Shown here one piece after another: positions 1 through 13,454 of a stretch of 64,000 nucleotides of DNA. Both the position numbers and the translations under genes were made by a program. The stretch lies in the NCBI GenBank assembly GCA_013396635.1, contig WBMW01005906.1, positions 3,746 through 67,745 on the forward strand, given 5' to 3'. The notes under the pieces were generated by a model. That model saw only the letters and a list, made by a program, of their open reading frames with translations, did not search any database and was not told where the DNA came from. The first letter of the stretch is position 1. The number at the start of each line of letters is the position of its first letter. Origin of the DNA: Penelope pileata (lineage: Eukaryota > Chordata > Aves > Galliformes > Cracidae).

Positions 1-3000
1 GGGGGGGGGTGCAGGAGGCCCACCTGCCCTTCTTTCTGTCTGCGGAGACTTAAACCCACGTGGCAGGAGGGTGCCCTCCCCACAGAGCTTGAGGGCATTC
101 TTGAGCAGGGTGCATGCAGCCCTCCTGGTCAGGGTGTTTCAGATCCCAGACTGGAGCACGCGTGCAGGGTCTGTGCCCTTGGCTTCTCTTTTGCTCCTTT
201 GCAGATAGATGCCCAGGGCTGCACCCTCACAGTCACCCTGCTGGGAACAGGCAGCTTTTGGTGTTGGTCCCTGGTCTCAGGGCTTGTTTACTACGTGGAA
301 GCAGGTCAGAAGGTCGCACCGGTGCTTGTTGTCTTCCCTCCTGGAGAAGGATGGTATTACTTTTTTTCCAGCACGACAGTAGCTGGAAAACAGGAAAAGC
401 ACTAAGAGCTGTTGGCTGTTCCTCCCTGTGCTCAGCCGTTCTAGAGATCACTCATCACCTCCAGCTGGCTGCTCCAGGGTTTGCTGTGTTCTGCCTGTCC
501 TGAGCCCAGAGGACAGCACACTGGTCTCACAGCCGCATGGTAAGCACACGCTGCTGTTTATTGTTAGGGGCTGACCGATATACAGCGAGTTCCCACTATC
601 CTATAAACAACTGATGAAATAATAGGTTCTTTTTGGCAGTCACCTCTTATCTGCACCGATCTACTGGGTTAATGACTTTACAATGTGTTAAGAACCAAAC
701 CAGCTCTCACCACCTGCCAGGCCCAGCCCCGCTGCAGCCCCACAGGAGTTTCCTGCCTCACAGGTGAGGTGGCTGCCAAGACCAGCTTTCAGTTTTACAT
801 AGAGGCAAAATTTAGGTTCTGAAATCTTTGGTGTTCTGGCTTTGGTGGTGTGAAAGCTCGACTTTAAAGAGCCAGAGCTGAGTAGCCAAAGGCACAATAC
901 TGCGGCTGCTTGTCATGTGCTGGGAAAATACTGGGACAGCTGTATGATAGGGAGGTTAATAACAAGAGGCTGAGAGCAGCTGTTTCCTTTCTGGGTGGTG
1001 GTGCTGGGGAATGAGGAGAGCAGAGCTAGAAAAAAGTGCAGATGAAACCAAAGCAGCACTACCCGACATTTCCTGAGAGAGCAGCTCAGAGCAGTGCTGC
1101 TATGTGGGCTGGTGCTCTCTTATGGCTTCCTGAACACAGTATAACCTCCAGCAGCACCTGTTCGTTCCCTGTTGCTGAACTACAGCTTCACAGAAAGGAG
1201 CGTAAGAGAAATGTTTTCAAAAGCAGTTTTGTCTCTGGGTATGTGCCTAGAGCTCTCAGGTACCACTTGTGCTTGAGCAGAGGACAGCTTTGGGAGCACC
1301 AGCCAGATGGGAAGGCCCCAGCCCTCAAAGCAGAAGAAAGGAAGCAGATAAACCAGCTGATTTCAATTGAAATGCAATTCTGTGGAGCCTGGCTTGAAGT
1401 GAGTTAAATCAAAATGCCCACGGTGTTGTGGGTGTTTTATATTGATCTTTAGATTTTTATAGACCCAGAATAACAGCAGTGCACACAGCAGACATTTGAA
1501 ATTAACAAGCTGCAACCTCAGACATCAGCAGAAGCGCAGCAGTCCTGCCCTCCTCCCTGCAGCAGGGAATTCAGCCAGTGGTGTGAAGCAGCACTGCGAG
1601 GCACAGGCATCCCATCCCAGCACTCAGTGCTACAAAGCCCACAGGTTACCCTGGCTGCCCTGAAATGATCCTGAATCCCTGAAATCCCTGAAATGATTTT
1701 AGCCGTGTCCTGGTGCAGTGTGCTGCCCTGTACATCACCCTCAGAGCCCCTCTTGCCTGTGATTCCAGAGAGGCGTGCCATAGGCAGGGCCCATGCGAAG
1801 CTAGACAGGTGTGTGGCAAACACCTGGAGAAAAGAGGGAAGAGCACAGCAGGGAAGGAATGAACTGAGTGCCCTCTGATGTGTGTGAGTGTTTCCATGTG
1901 CAGAAAGAAGGGTTGGTGGTGAAGGAAACACCTGCACGTTTCTGTGGCTGAGGAAGAGGCTGCCAGCAGGACAAGAATACCCCAGCAATTGAAGTGGAGC
2001 TGGTGTGCGGACTGCATGGTACACCAAGCAGAGCGGTGGGATATTCCTCTCCGCAGAGCAGAATATCACAAAAACACTAACAGAGTCAGTTCTAAATTCA
2101 GGGCATCTGAAACACAGCAGCCCTTGTGGCATAGGTGGAAGTGCAGCAAGGCTCTAGAAATCTTGAGAGAAAAAAAACAGGTGTAGACGCAGAGGCACCT
2201 AACCCTGAGGCATACAGGGACAGACAAGGAAATTAGATCACCCTGCATCCTCATTTTTACAGCCCAAAGAGAGTAAATAAATGCCATTCTGCCAGGGAAA
2301 AGCGCTGCGTCTCTTGGAGGGTATTTGCTGAGGACTGGCCTTAGTACCCAGTCATTCTCCCTTGTGTATTCAGTGAAGAAAGAGAAGGGCAGAGAATGAT
2401 TCACGGCAGCAGTGACTCAAGAGTGCGAGTTACCCTTCCACTCATTCCCCCGCTGGATGTGCCCCTTTCCTCCATCATCTGCCAGAGGAGTGGAACATCT
2501 CAGGGTAGGGCTGAATGGATTTGCTTTGCCACATGGAGCTGGGGCAGCACACACCTCTTAATTCCAGCAGTTGCCCCTCTGCTAATAACAGAGCGATTGC
2601 AATAGCTGGGTAGATGGGAAAAGAGTAGGCTAGGAGCTGTGTACCACCATTCTATGATACCGTGACCTCAAAGCCTGTAGCTAGCCAAAAGCATCACTTT
2701 GCAGCTTCCTTTCATTATGTTTGCTAGCCTAGCTGTGATGGCAGGTTTTGATTCCTCCCCCCTCCACAACACACACACACAGCACAGCCCTGCCAGCACA
2801 CATACAAGTACAGAGCACAACATTTTATTGAGATCACCAGGGCTTGCACAAGGTAGACCTGTGCTGGTGGCTTCCCTGACATAGGTGTGAATCACAGCCC
2901 TGCTGGCCTAATAGCTCCTTTTAAATCAGAAGTGCTTTGTCTATCTAGCACAGTCTACTGATATTTCTACATCTGTAAATCACTCTTAACATAAAACTTA

Positions 3001-6000
3001 ATGATCTGCATACCCCTTTTTCAGGAACCCCAGCCAAGCAAAAGCACAATGCTGCAGCTGTAGCTGTTAAGCTGTGGTGGCAGCAAAGCACTCCATTAAT
3101 ACTTCATGCTCAGCAGTTTGTGATGCATGAGAGCTGAATAATTATGCCCTTGTTACCCTCAAATGAGGGACACAATTGCCAGAAACAAGAGTTTACAATT
3201 AAAAAACCGTACCAAGTCAAGGACAACATTCATTCATTCGTACAGCAAGCCTTTCTGGGCAAGAGGCTGACAGGCAGAAAACAGGCAGACGTACATTAGC
3301 TAAGCAGTGGCTTCTCGTGTTGCATTGACCCCCTCAGCTGGAACTCCCCTTTATCCCAGCTGCTTTGAGAAACCAGCAGAGCTCCACCTGTTGGTATTAT
3401 GAAGTAGTAGCTCCATGTCTTCAGTTAGTTGTGTATAGACTACAAAATGACTAAGGAACCACTCTTTCAATGCGAATGGGGATTTCAGAATAGTGTCTGC
3501 AGTGAGATTTTTGGAAGAAGCTGGTGCAAAGGAAGCAGTTAGAAGGAGGGCTGTAGTGAAGACAGACAGACTTGGGTTGTTTTGAGCAACACTTCACCTA
3601 ATCACTAAGCAAGCGTAGGGCATGTAATAATATAAACTTGTCATGCTTATGTCTTAGAATACTATGACTTCAGTAAGTCTTATGACAAACACGAGTGATG
3701 GTTAAAGAGGGTAATGAAGTACTCTCCAAACTTGGCACTGCAGACTACTGCATGCTTTCATGCAGAGTATCTAGCAACAGATGCCTGACTGGATGCGTGC
3801 TGTCTGCTGACCTCGTCAGGCTGCAAATGAGTTGTGCTACAGAAGAATGTGCTAATACTGTCACCTCCTTGCGAAGCCCTGACTCTTACCTCAGGACTTG
3901 CCAACTTCAAAACAGCCCTGGCTGTTTTATTCCCCCAGTCCTGTTCTAATATTCAGCCAAGAGATAATAGGCCATAAGAAATAAGCTGAATGAGCCATCA
4001 GGACATGCAGGCGGGTCAAAGCAAGTTTCGCTGTGGTGCCTGGAGAGGACTGGAAATGCGAGAAGTCTGGCATGCTTTACAGGTATGTTTGCCAACATTT
4101 CTGTTTGTGGACCCTGAAATTTTTCCAGCAGGCCTCATTTGCATTTTTTTGATAATAAGCTTCTCTCATTTAGCTTCCCAGGAGTCCAAGAAATGCTCAG
4201 GTATGCCCCAGACCTTTTTTCTGCCTACCCGGGATCCACAGACCTTTCATTGAAAACCACAGCATAGTTCAGACCACAAAAATCTTCAAAGCTGCAGTAC
4301 AGCATTCGTTACAGGTACAGATGTTGTCATGCAGCTGAAGCTTGACTTTGTAGTAAAAAATGAACATTTAAAACGATCTCTTGCCAGGTTACAAAACAAG
4401 GAATAAAAGCAACACCTTTACTGCTCCAAACTGCTTAGATGAAGCATCTCATTGAGACAATATTGGGCTATTACGAGAAATCTTTCAGGCTACATTTTGA
4501 GGATTGATTGTAAAAAATATCACTGAAATACTCTGTTCAATTTGTAGCCACACTGACAGAGAGGGCAAGGGGTCTTCAGCTCGGGTGAAAATGCAGGTGG
4601 GAAGAGGACAAGGTCCTTGGCACCAGATTTTGATTACAGGACCGTCTTTGCCCTCTTGTGGGCAAACCCCTCTCCTGCAGCTTCGCAGCAGACGCACAGC
4701 TTGGCTGTGGACAGCTGCACTGTGTGGATAGCACAAACAATGCAAAAACATTACTGAATTTCCTCGCATTTCCTTTAGCAGGCAAAGAATAGCTATTCTG
4801 AATTCAGAGGGAAGTCAGAACCCAGCCAGGCAGGTAACCTTGCCCACTTCCTGCAGGGCTGCCTGAAGGAGGCTGTGTGATAAGGCAGGAGGGCGGCTGA
4901 GCTCCTCGCTCCAAGGAGAAAGCCCACATGAAAGGGAAGGAACACGTACCTGCCTTGAACAATGGGCACACAGCAGCAACCAGGTGGGGCCTGTGCCGCT
5001 CACAGAGGGAAGCTGCAGATTATCAGCCTCTGTTCAGTCCTTCTCTGCTCTTCTGCTCATTTACAGTAAATTAATTTGGATTACACTGCTGAGAAAGGAG
5101 TTGTCACAACTGTAGCAGTAACAGGGCTAAGTGTGTGGTTATGCTCCTAATTATTAAATGTTCGTGTTTCTTAGAACTTGCTCTGTAAATCCACCACTGA
5201 CATACCCTTTTAATACATTCTGCCCTTACTGTATCCTTGCACCTAGTTTTCAAATTCAATGTAATTAATACCATTGGAGACCTTTCCCCCTCATGGATCC
5301 CTATGGTTACATTCATCTCTGGCAAGTTCATCAAAAACAGAGAATTTCACCTTTAATGTATAATATAAAGAAAAATATACTGCATCATTCCAATTTCAGT
5401 GTAGAGGATAAAAAAGTGCCATTCTCCTCCTGCTTACAAGATGAGCAGGTAATAAGCAATCTGTAGGATTATGAAACAAAAAAGCAACCCTGCCAGAAAG
5501 CACGCAAGCTTATTGTTTCCTTTTCCACATCCCAGCCACTAACAATTGGACAAATATTTTTAAAGGCTCCCCCTCAACCTCATAGCTCAGTCAACTGCGT
5601 TTTTCTACACCAGAAGATACAATTTGCTCATGACACCTTTTCCTAATTTGTGCTCCCTCCTTTAACAAGTCTACCGCTTTCTTTTCCAGCTCCAGCTAAT
5701 CAAGATGCTAGGAAACCAGCACTTGAGAATTAACATTTGTTGCAGTGACCTACAGACCATGGTAGGTGTAAAGTCTCAGAGTAGCTTGGTTGGGCCCTAT
5801 GGGATGCGACAATGCTGACCTCATCGGAGCGTTCCTCCTGGAAACTTCCACAGAGGACACCCAGCTTTGCAGATTTGCAGGCTGGACCCTCTTCCCCAGT
5901 AACAGGCAAACACAATGCAAGCTCCTTCCTCCAAACCAGGAATAAAGAATGATGTTATTTCCTATCGTTTGTTCTGGGAGAACTGTATATTGACACCAAA

Positions 6001-6040
6001 TCATTAGCAGTAGAAACAAGAAACCCTTATTTACTAATAT
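1..6040. other. Intergenic left end, no gene recognised
   Basis: I see no exon with a recognisable protein. The DNA begins with a run of G and contains a short CA tract near 2770 and a small CCTGAAAT-type repetition near 1658-1697. The longest open frame (1518-2132, minus) is low-complexity and resembles nothing I know. By mammalian synteny CMTM7 would lie to the left and point toward CMTM6. I looked for its conserved last exon (a GAIFGFMATFL-like segment) and did not find it, so only CMTM7 3' flank could be here. Confidence 0.6.
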
Positions 6041-6046
6041 TTTATT
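6041..6046 (-). terminator. Candidate poly(A) signal for CMTM6
   Basis: AATAAA on the minus strand in AT-rich DNA. A second copy lies upstream at 6206-6211. Either could end the CMTM6 transcript. No transcript evidence is available here. Confidence 0.3.
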
Positions 6047-7982
6047 TTAAAAATGATTACAAAATATCTTTAAAGACCAAAAACCATAATAATACATTAA
6101 GAAGACAACAGGTTTAGAGTGGAAAAATAATTAAACATTTCAAAATTATTTTTATGGAAGTTGAAGGCAACACTGGCTACAAAAGTATAATTTTCTTTTT
6201 TCTTTTTTATTTTTTACATAAAATCACTGCATTATCATTCTGACTTAATAATCATTAAAAGGCACTTAAGTTCTCCAAGGTATGAAAGTGATAGTTCTGA
6301 ACAGCGTAAAATTTCATCTAGGTATCTCCTGCTGCTTACAGCAATAAACTAAAACAAAGATGGATTTCCATCTTAAAGGCACTACCAGCATCTTAATTCA
6401 TTACAATTTTATATAACCTTTCAAGTATCTCACCAAACATCTCCCTTCAGTGTAGTAAGCTCGCTATTCTTATTGCACAAATTTGAACAGAACGAGGATT
6501 ACCACGACGGCCATTATGCAAAAACATCTTGTGCTGAGCTCTGAGAATTGTGTGAGGCAACTCACTGCATTTTCAAGTTGGGGGGTGCAAGGGTGAAACT
6601 GAACTGTACAAGACACAATCCTGCCCTGCTGTTTGTAAGCACAGAGCACAAGCAGTAGGGCACAACTCCTTCACCTGCTTGAATCCAAAGGGCGTCATTA
6701 GCACTGTGATTTTCATGTGTGCTAAACACATTAAAAATTCATAACCATCACAACACACATGGATTTTCAGATGAGAAACTTGCAGTACAACTACCTAACA
6801 GCAAGTCCTCACATGTCCTGGAGAGCCCTCTGCCCTGATTCTCATGGCACTGTAAGCGATGCCCAAAGTCAGCGCAGAGCCTTCAAGTATTTTTGGACAG
6901 GCTCAGCTGGAGAAGGCTGATACTTTCAATGTCTGAGCAGGCTCACAACACCACTGCCAAGCGCTGTGGTGAAGAAGGGAGAAGACAAATTCTCAGGTTG
7001 ATGCCAACTGCTCCTTTCCATGGGTTTTACTGTCAGTTGGGATTGTACATGGATGGTTACTTTGCAAACAGAAAAAGAAATTTAAGATAGCTCCTCATAA
7101 CTGCCTTTCTGCCAACGTTCCCACTGCTCTCCTGAATAATCCCTAATCCATTTCAGTCAAGTCATCCAACTCCATTTAGTAATGTAAATAGCTGGTTTGA
7201 AGAAAACAGAATGGCTTCATCAGAAACAGGCTGGGAAACAGGCAAACCATTTTGCTGACAGAGCATGGGAGAGTAGGAGACATCCAGCCACATAGAGCTC
7301 CTGCAAAAACCCACTTTTAATCCAATGCCATCTTCTGGGATCAGCCTAGCATAAGGACAGACACTTAAGGCCTGGATCCAGCACCAGAAGCGTGACATGG
7401 GCATGTCAGGAGTGCAGGAGACAGCTCTGCTCAGCCGTGGCAGTAAGGACGTCTCTCACCCCACCTGGCCTGTGAGGGCACAGAGCTGGGAGGGACGCAG
7501 AGACACACGTCTGCCCTTGTGCCTTGTGGAGCTGACAAAGCAGTTAAGGACACTGCCTCCCAGCAGCAGAGATACAAGCAAACCTCATTCCGACTATTTT
7601 TAAACAAGCAACAACAAAAAATCAACACCCCACCCTTAAGCTTGAAAGCCTAGGATTAATAGCACCAGTATACAGAAATGGCTTTGTTAACCAACAGCTG
7701 TTTGGTAGCAACAGTTCAGCAGCAACCTCACACCCCTAACCTGCACGTGGCTCTTCTGCTCGTGGTATTAAACCACGACGTGACAGATTAATGCCAGTTA
7801 GGCAGCATCTGGGATGGAACACAGCGGTCTGTTTTAAAGAATAACATGTCTCCTGTTAGTAAACTCCTCTGACATGGGATAACAGAACCAACCAGTTTTC
7901 TGGAAACTACCCACTCGTCATTGTCATTAGCTGGTGGCAACGCCTGCGTCCCTTCCTGTCAGCAACAGAGCTCAGTCCTTAA

Positions 7983-8008
7983 ATCTATACACGGAATCTA
8001 TACACGGA
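7983..8008. repeat. 13-bp direct tandem repeat, two copies
   Basis: The unit ATCTATACACGGA occurs twice head to tail, followed by TC that begins a third unit. It is probably a small replication-slippage duplication inside the putative CMTM6 3' UTR. Confidence 0.8.
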
Positions 8009-8598
8009 TCAGTCGGTTGGTGAGAGAACAGGTAAACGCTAACTACTGGGAAACAGCTGCAAGGAAAATGGAAAGCAAATTACAAACCCCTCACTCTTAG
8101 CAACCTGAAACACACCAGGGATGCCAGCGTGTATGTAGCAGGAGAATCCATCAAAAACTGTTCTAAAAAAGGTTGGCAACATTTCTGTTTCAAAAGGCCT
8201 AACACAGATCATGGGAGTCAGAGCTCGGTTACAGTCGCTTCTGACACCAGCTCCTTGTGGCACCTTTTCACAGAAATAACTTGCTCTGTATTTCAGTTTG
8301 TTTGTAAAGTATCAGCAGTAGGTAACATACAGATGGGGAGGCCAAGGTAGAGAAATAGCTTCACAGATCCCTTTTGGTACCAGTATCTCCAGTTCAGGAA
8401 TGGACACCAATAGCAAAGCACTTAGGGAAAAGCCTATAGAGAAAGTAATCACAACCCGTAACTCTCTTCATATATTTTCAAGCTGAGAAAAAAAACAAAA
8501 ATTACCCCAAGGTAGAAGTCTCATCATAGTGCTGCATTGTTTAAAAGAATACCAGCAGCACATTGTTATTCTTAAACCACATTTATAGCTTTTACTTA

Positions 8599-8635
8599 CA
8601 CATCAAGATTTAGAAACTACAGAAATCTTGATGTG
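8599..8635. repeat. Perfect inverted repeat (13-bp stem, 11-nt loop)
   Basis: CACATCAAGATTT at 8599-8611 is the exact reverse complement of 8623-8635. Within the putative CMTM6 3' UTR this could form an RNA hairpin. No function is known to me. Confidence 0.8.
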
Positions 8636-8727
8636 AGAAAAATTTGTTAGAATCCTGGGCAATAAACTGAAAAGGAAACAAACAAACATGAAAATACACA
8701 AAAAGTCCATATCAACCTAAAATGCTG

Positions 8728-8809
8728 CTGTAGGGAACCTGCTTGGCAGGGGGGTTGGACTCTGATCTCTAGAGGTCCCTTCCAACCCCTACAATTCTGT
8801 CATTCTGTA
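8728..8809 (+). mobile_element. CR1 LINE 3' end fragment
   Basis: The segment has the typical CR1 3' tail: a GGTTGGAC motif, then TCTCTAGAGGTCCCTTCCAACCCC, then ATTCTGT repeats at the end. Only the last 80 or so bases are present, which is usual for 5'-truncated CR1 copies. It is antisense to CMTM6 and lies in its probable 3' UTR. Confidence 0.85.
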
Positions 8810-10709
8810 ATCATAGATGTGGACACATGGCCCCAAAGTAAGACACTGCAAATTGCAGCAGAGAGATTTCTCCCTGTGGCCAGCTTCCTATCACCAGTAA
8901 CATTGCTTGAAAACAGAAGCATCTCTCATCTACCCAGTTTTCAGACACAGCTACAGCAAGCTCTGTACTTACACCGAGATCAGTTTAGTGCAAATGGATG
9001 CTAATAAATACAAGAAAATAAATGCCACTCCAAAGAACATTTTGTTTTCACAAAGCAAGAAATTCCATGAAAGAATGTACCTTATGCATGGCTCTGAAAC
9101 CAAGATACAGCTTAAACCTGATGCTTCACACCAACTGCCAAAATTTTACATTCCCAAAGCAAAGTGTAGTGTTAAGGTTAAGGCTCAGAGCTTCGAGAAC
9201 ATTGCCAACTCAGGTTCATCAGAAAGTAAGAGTATTAAAAAAAAAAAAAAAACTTTGACCTTCTTTTACAGTGCTTTCTCCTACAAGGCTCCCTCATCCC
9301 TTTCCAAATACAGCTCTCACAGACAGTTTCTGGAGGCCTTAGTCTCAGTGCTGCCACAACAGGTTACAGGACTATAAATTTGTCAGACGAGAGTATTGAT
9401 GAAGTGGTGTTAATGCCTGGAAGACACGGCAAATGTCATGAGAAATCGAACAAGAACTGTTTTTGCATAATTCAGCTTTTTCTCATCTGCTCTGGTATTT
9501 CGGAACATCTCTTGGCTTATGGCAGTTTGCCCTACTTTTTGCAATTTTGTTTCTACCTCAGACATCTGAGAAATCTTTTCACCACTTCCCTTATAGCCAC
9601 CAGCATCCAGTCTGATATATTTGGTCACTGCTCTGATACATGCTGCACCAGCAGTGTTTCTTGCAGTCCTATGGCCTGTTGCTTTTAAGACATATCAAGG
9701 GTCCAAGTGCTTATTTACCTGCTCCCTGACTGAGCTAGCCAGTAGCAAGAAGGCTCACACCAGTGCCATAGTGCACTAGTGCAAAGAAAATGGTGTGGCC
9801 CAGAACCCTTCTGGTAAAGCTCGCCATTAACTATGCATAAACAAGCTGTGTATGGTATTAACCTTACAAATTGTATTCAGCTGGACAGTACCAGTGTGAA
9901 GGCATGTTCTTCCCATTGATACTCAAACTGCTGCTTTTGGGTTACTTTGTGAAAATACTTACTCTTCAACTTTGTCCTCTCACAGCTGGCTTTTTTTTTT
10001 CCTGCAATTTTTGTTGGTTTTGAAACAAGCTGAAAGAATATTCCGTCATACAAGTCTGAACATTGCCAATCACGGGGTGCAAAGCTGTCTCCTTAATAAG
10101 CCATAACGTTACCCCCTGCATAAAAACCCTATAGTCATCATTTCATTAAACTGATCTCCACAGACAGAACTGAAGAGAGTAAATAACAAGAACAGAACAA
10201 AAAATCCCACACCCTGACATAAGGATAAGCATTTTTGTAAGGCTGCAGTTAGATATCCCTTTTACATTCACTGTTGGATCCAATAAGCACAAGAATGAAT
10301 TCTGCTATTCTAATTTGTAACTTCTAAGCAAAGTATCTGGTCCAAGTTATACAGAAAATGTCTTCAGAGCATAACCAAGAACTTAGGCACCACAGATTAC
10401 CCTTCATTAGCCACTTCTACCAAACGCAAATCAGCACATTGTTGTCCATGAGTTATTCTATTTACACTTTTTTTTCTTTTTTTTAAATTATGCCGCCTAG
10501 ATGAGGTGGCAGCTCCAGCTACCTACAAAGTTAAATAAAACACGATGCTCAAGATGTCATTACTTGACCTAAGGATCTTTCAACGTTCGTGATGAGCAAT
10601 GCATACAAAATTGATTAGAAGGAAGAGACAAAAGTTATTACCTACAGAGCGCTGAAACTTCATTTTAGTTTGCTCCACTCAAAAAAAAAATGAACTAATT
10701 TCAGAAAGT

Positions 10710-10859
10710 TTAGCTTGGCTTATTCAGTGGCTGATCTTCTGTGGCACCCGGAGCGCTGCCTGGATTTTCAGAGCGTTCTTCGGTGCTTTGTTTCCGACTG
10801 TGCAAATAGTCCTTCATAAATTCACCTAAAAATGCCCCACTGGCAAGAAATCCAAACAC
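10710..10859 (-). CDS. CMTM6: CMTM6 last coding exon with stop
   Basis: The acceptor TTTCCCAG precedes GTG TTT GGA TTT, encoding VFGFLASGAFLGEFMKDYLH (fourth membrane span). A polar cytoplasmic tail rich in S, E, P and G follows, ending QPLNKPS and a TAA stop at 10710-10712. The tail is diverged from the human one, but the human QPLN-like ending (EPLNA) is recognisable. The exon has 49 codons plus the stop. Confidence 0.92.
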   Translation of the reverse strand: MFGFLASGAFLGEFMKDYLHSRKQSTEERSENPGSAPGATEDQPLNKPS

Positions 10860-13454
10860 CTGGGAAAGCAAAAGGAATACATGAATTAAAAATGTGCAAA
10901 CATTGACAGTATTCTTAAGTGCTTGGAGAGAATTGCTAGACTATACATGTGTTAATAATGCTCATATATTATAGTTAAACCAATGGTTCCATTTAAATTA
11001 GCAACAGATCAGAAATCATATTCTAGAATATTCAGTGTAAAAGTTTTTTTACAATTCTCATTCTCCTAATCAAGTGTGAATGTTAGAATATTTTCTAAAA
11101 GTATAATCACTATTTTTTTTTTGCAGTAAAACTAATAATGAAGTATGACATTGGTGGCATGGCAGAATATTTATACAAGAGATACCTGCTGCTTAAAAGG
11201 ACTAAGTGCAAAGAGTAACACATGGAAGGTGAAGAGAGATCTGCAGAGCGTAAGCAAGTCCTTACTGGGTCAGCAAGTGGGGATGACGTGACATTTTGTT
11301 AATGACGAGTTTCATTATTAGTCATAGCAAGATCGTGGTAAGCAGAGAGTTTTTAGCACCTTCTTTCCAGCACAGAAGCAAATGCACGCATTTACAGTAA
11401 TTTTAACTAAATTTAAACAGCTGGTGTGCCCCAAAGCAATTAGCTACTAGTAAGTCTTACATCACAATGTTTTTGTTTTTCCACCTCCAGGAAAAGAAAA
11501 AAAAAGGCAAAGACCTGAAAGCCTTTATACTCAAACCATTAAGTCTGAACATACCAGCATCACAATGGATGACCATACAAAAACGCGCATCTCCAATAGC
11601 TCATGCTCACTATGGAACAGAATTATTTTGCTTTCCTTTCTAATTCAATTTTGCTTCGCTCAAGAATAAAAATCAACATATGATCTTTTAATCTCACATA
11701 GTCACAATTCCAAGGTTACATAAAAAGGGTGCCAAATAGGTAAGGAATTGTGATGCAAAGCCTTTACAGTGCCTTACCCTGAGCCTCTTCAGTGTTCCTT
11801 AGGAGATGCACACCCTGTTCTTCTAACCGTTTCTGAACTGTCCTCGCAGCCTTTACAAGCTGCCATTCTGTACATATGTGTTATAACGCCCGACAAAAGA
11901 TACGGCTTCTTGCTGACACTGCAAGAGGAGGGTATCATGGAAGGGCAACTGAGGAAGAAAGCTGGCATTTCAGAGAAGAGATTATCAGAGAGCTGGGGAG
12001 ACTGTGAGAGATGGCAGTGTCGTTAGCAGTGACAGAGGACAGGGAATAGTACAGAGCCAAAGCAGCCAAATTAAGCCAGGAACCAACATGCTGGAAGCTA
12101 CAAGTGCGAGCAGAGCTTTCCAGCAGTCTCGAGGAATGCCTGCTTTGGATTTCCTAAAGTAAGTTTTTAGAAGCTCTGAAATAGCTCCTCCTGAAACATC
12201 CACTGAAGCCTGTTCCCTGCCCAGTTTCTTGCCTGCAAACCCAGTGAATTTAGAGGGTAGAGAAATTAAGATCCAAGATAAATGTAAAGGAAATGATACA
12301 ATTTTAAGACTTACACATGCAACTTTTTCAAAGGCAGACCCAGAGCTGGTCGCAGCAAGCACTACTGAAGCTAACAGAAAGCAGACACCTACAGCTAGCA
12401 TGGCCCAAAAATTCTGCAAATAAAAAAAAATATAAAAAATGAATGTTACAGAACTATCTGAAAAAGAACAAACATTCTAACAGCAACCAAATTAATCTGA
12501 AAGTGAATTTACAATTCAAAATGCTGATGCTTCTGGGAGCTTCAGGAAATGGATTTTACTACTGTATACCAAACACCATTCAATATCATCAACTACTTTT
12601 AAAAGTTTACTTTACACACCCCTCTTTTTTTTCTGTCGCTATTTCATTACATCTGACTTTTTTCACAGTTGAAGTTTGCACAGTCCAAGTGCAGGTCAAT
12701 CATGCCAGCATTATTCCATTTGGGAAACTAGAAACCTGTACGTGAACGTGCTCACTCAGAACTCTTACTCCACTCTCTTATCTGTACCTTCACGTGATAA
12801 AGTTACTGTTTGCACTGAAGGGACACTCCTACAACAACAGCCCTCCTGGCTTTACAGAGCAACGTTGTGCCACCCCTCCATCTTCTGAAATATAAAAGAA
12901 CTGTAACAAGCTCAATTATTATTGGAAAGGAGGTAGACTACACACAGTTGGAAAACAGATACCACAAACAGGCCAATTCCAAGTATCATGCTGGTAGTAA
13001 ACTGTTCCATATATGTAACTATGTAGTAGTAGAAGTCTTTGTGAAAGAATTTCACCCAAGTCCTAAAATCCTGCATGTAACCAGCAGGACAAATTTGGAA
13101 AAGCTGTCAATATTAAAAAGACTCTTCAAGTTGACTCTTAAAAGTAATATAACCTACTTTAATCTACCCTTTCAGTAGAGAATAATAGGAGATTCACCCT
13201 GCACAGCCTTCTTACTCCATAGCAGTTTTTAAGCATTTACATTCAATGGTCTGTTTAAAAAAAAAAAAATTCCTTACCATTCTGTTTACTTTCTCCTTCC
13301 CAAGTGTTTCATATGCAACACTGCAATACACACACAGGATCAGGAGGCTCAAAAGAAAAGCACTGCAGCTTGTGAATTCAAAGAAGTAAAGTCCACCACA
13401 GTTGATGCAGTCCTCCACAATTTCTTCAAAAATAACAGCCAGAAGAGAGAGGAA
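10710..13454 (-). CDS. CMTM6: CMTM6 (spliced; first coding exon not visible)
   Basis: CKLF-like MARVEL transmembrane domain protein 6 is a four-span membrane protein of the plasma membrane and recycling endosomes. Mammalian CMTM6 binds PD-L1 and protects it from lysosomal degradation. Three exons join in frame (13454-13278, 12413-12315, 10859-10710), giving 141 residues plus stop; the human protein has about 183. The diagnostic part is CGGLYFFEFTSCSAFLLSLL in the first visible exon, nearly identical to human CMTM6 as I recall it. Hydrophobic segments lie at the start and end of that exon, across the second exon (AMLAVGVCFLLASVVLAA) and at the start of the third (VFGFLASGAFLGEF). All visible introns are phase 0. 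The N-terminal exon of roughly 40-46 residues should lie upstream in the CpG island, and the assembly gap may hide it. Adjacency and orientation to DYNC1LI1 match human 3p22, which separates it from the paralogues CMTM7 and CMTM8. Confidence 0.93.
12315..12413 (-). CDS. CMTM6: CMTM6 exon (third coding exon), 33 codons
   Basis: The acceptor ATTTGCAG and the strong donor GTAAGT frame a phase-0 exon encoding NFWAMLAVGVCFLLASVVLA and on to FEKVAC. It forms the third membrane span. It aligns with the human YITLGTGCVFLLASIIF segment. Confidence 0.93.
13278..13454 (-). CDS. CMTM6: CMTM6 exon (second coding exon), 59 codons
   Basis: The acceptor TTTGCAG precedes TTC CTC TCT and the donor GTAAGG follows ATG. 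The exon encodes FLSLLAVIFEE through KEKVNRM. It holds the end of the first MARVEL membrane segment, the CxxCGG turn and the second membrane segment with its LLSLLILCVYC core. Both boundaries are phase 0. Confidence 0.95.

Larger units (their letters stand above)
6041..10709 (-). other. CMTM6: Probable CMTM6 3' untranslated region
   Basis: This stretch lies directly after the CMTM6 stop codon on the minus strand. It is AT-rich, has no recognisable coding exon, and contains minus-strand AATAAA poly(A) signals only near its far end (6041-6046 and 6206-6211). A long CMTM6 3' UTR is plausible because mammalian CMTM6 also has a long one. The end point is inferred from the signals and not proven. 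The segment contains an antisense CR1 tail (8728-8809), a 13-bp perfect stem-loop (8599-8635) and a 13-bp tandem repeat (7983-8008). Confidence 0.35.

Noticed and set aside
1518..2132. 204-codon minus-strand frame as a possible gene
   Set aside because: It has no recognisable domain, no splice or promoter context, and mixed low-complexity composition. It is probably a chance opening in moderately GC-rich DNA.
1..6040. CMTM7 terminal exon at the left end
   Set aside because: Expected from synteny, but the conserved GAIFGF/SYKI-like segment was not found on the plus strand.
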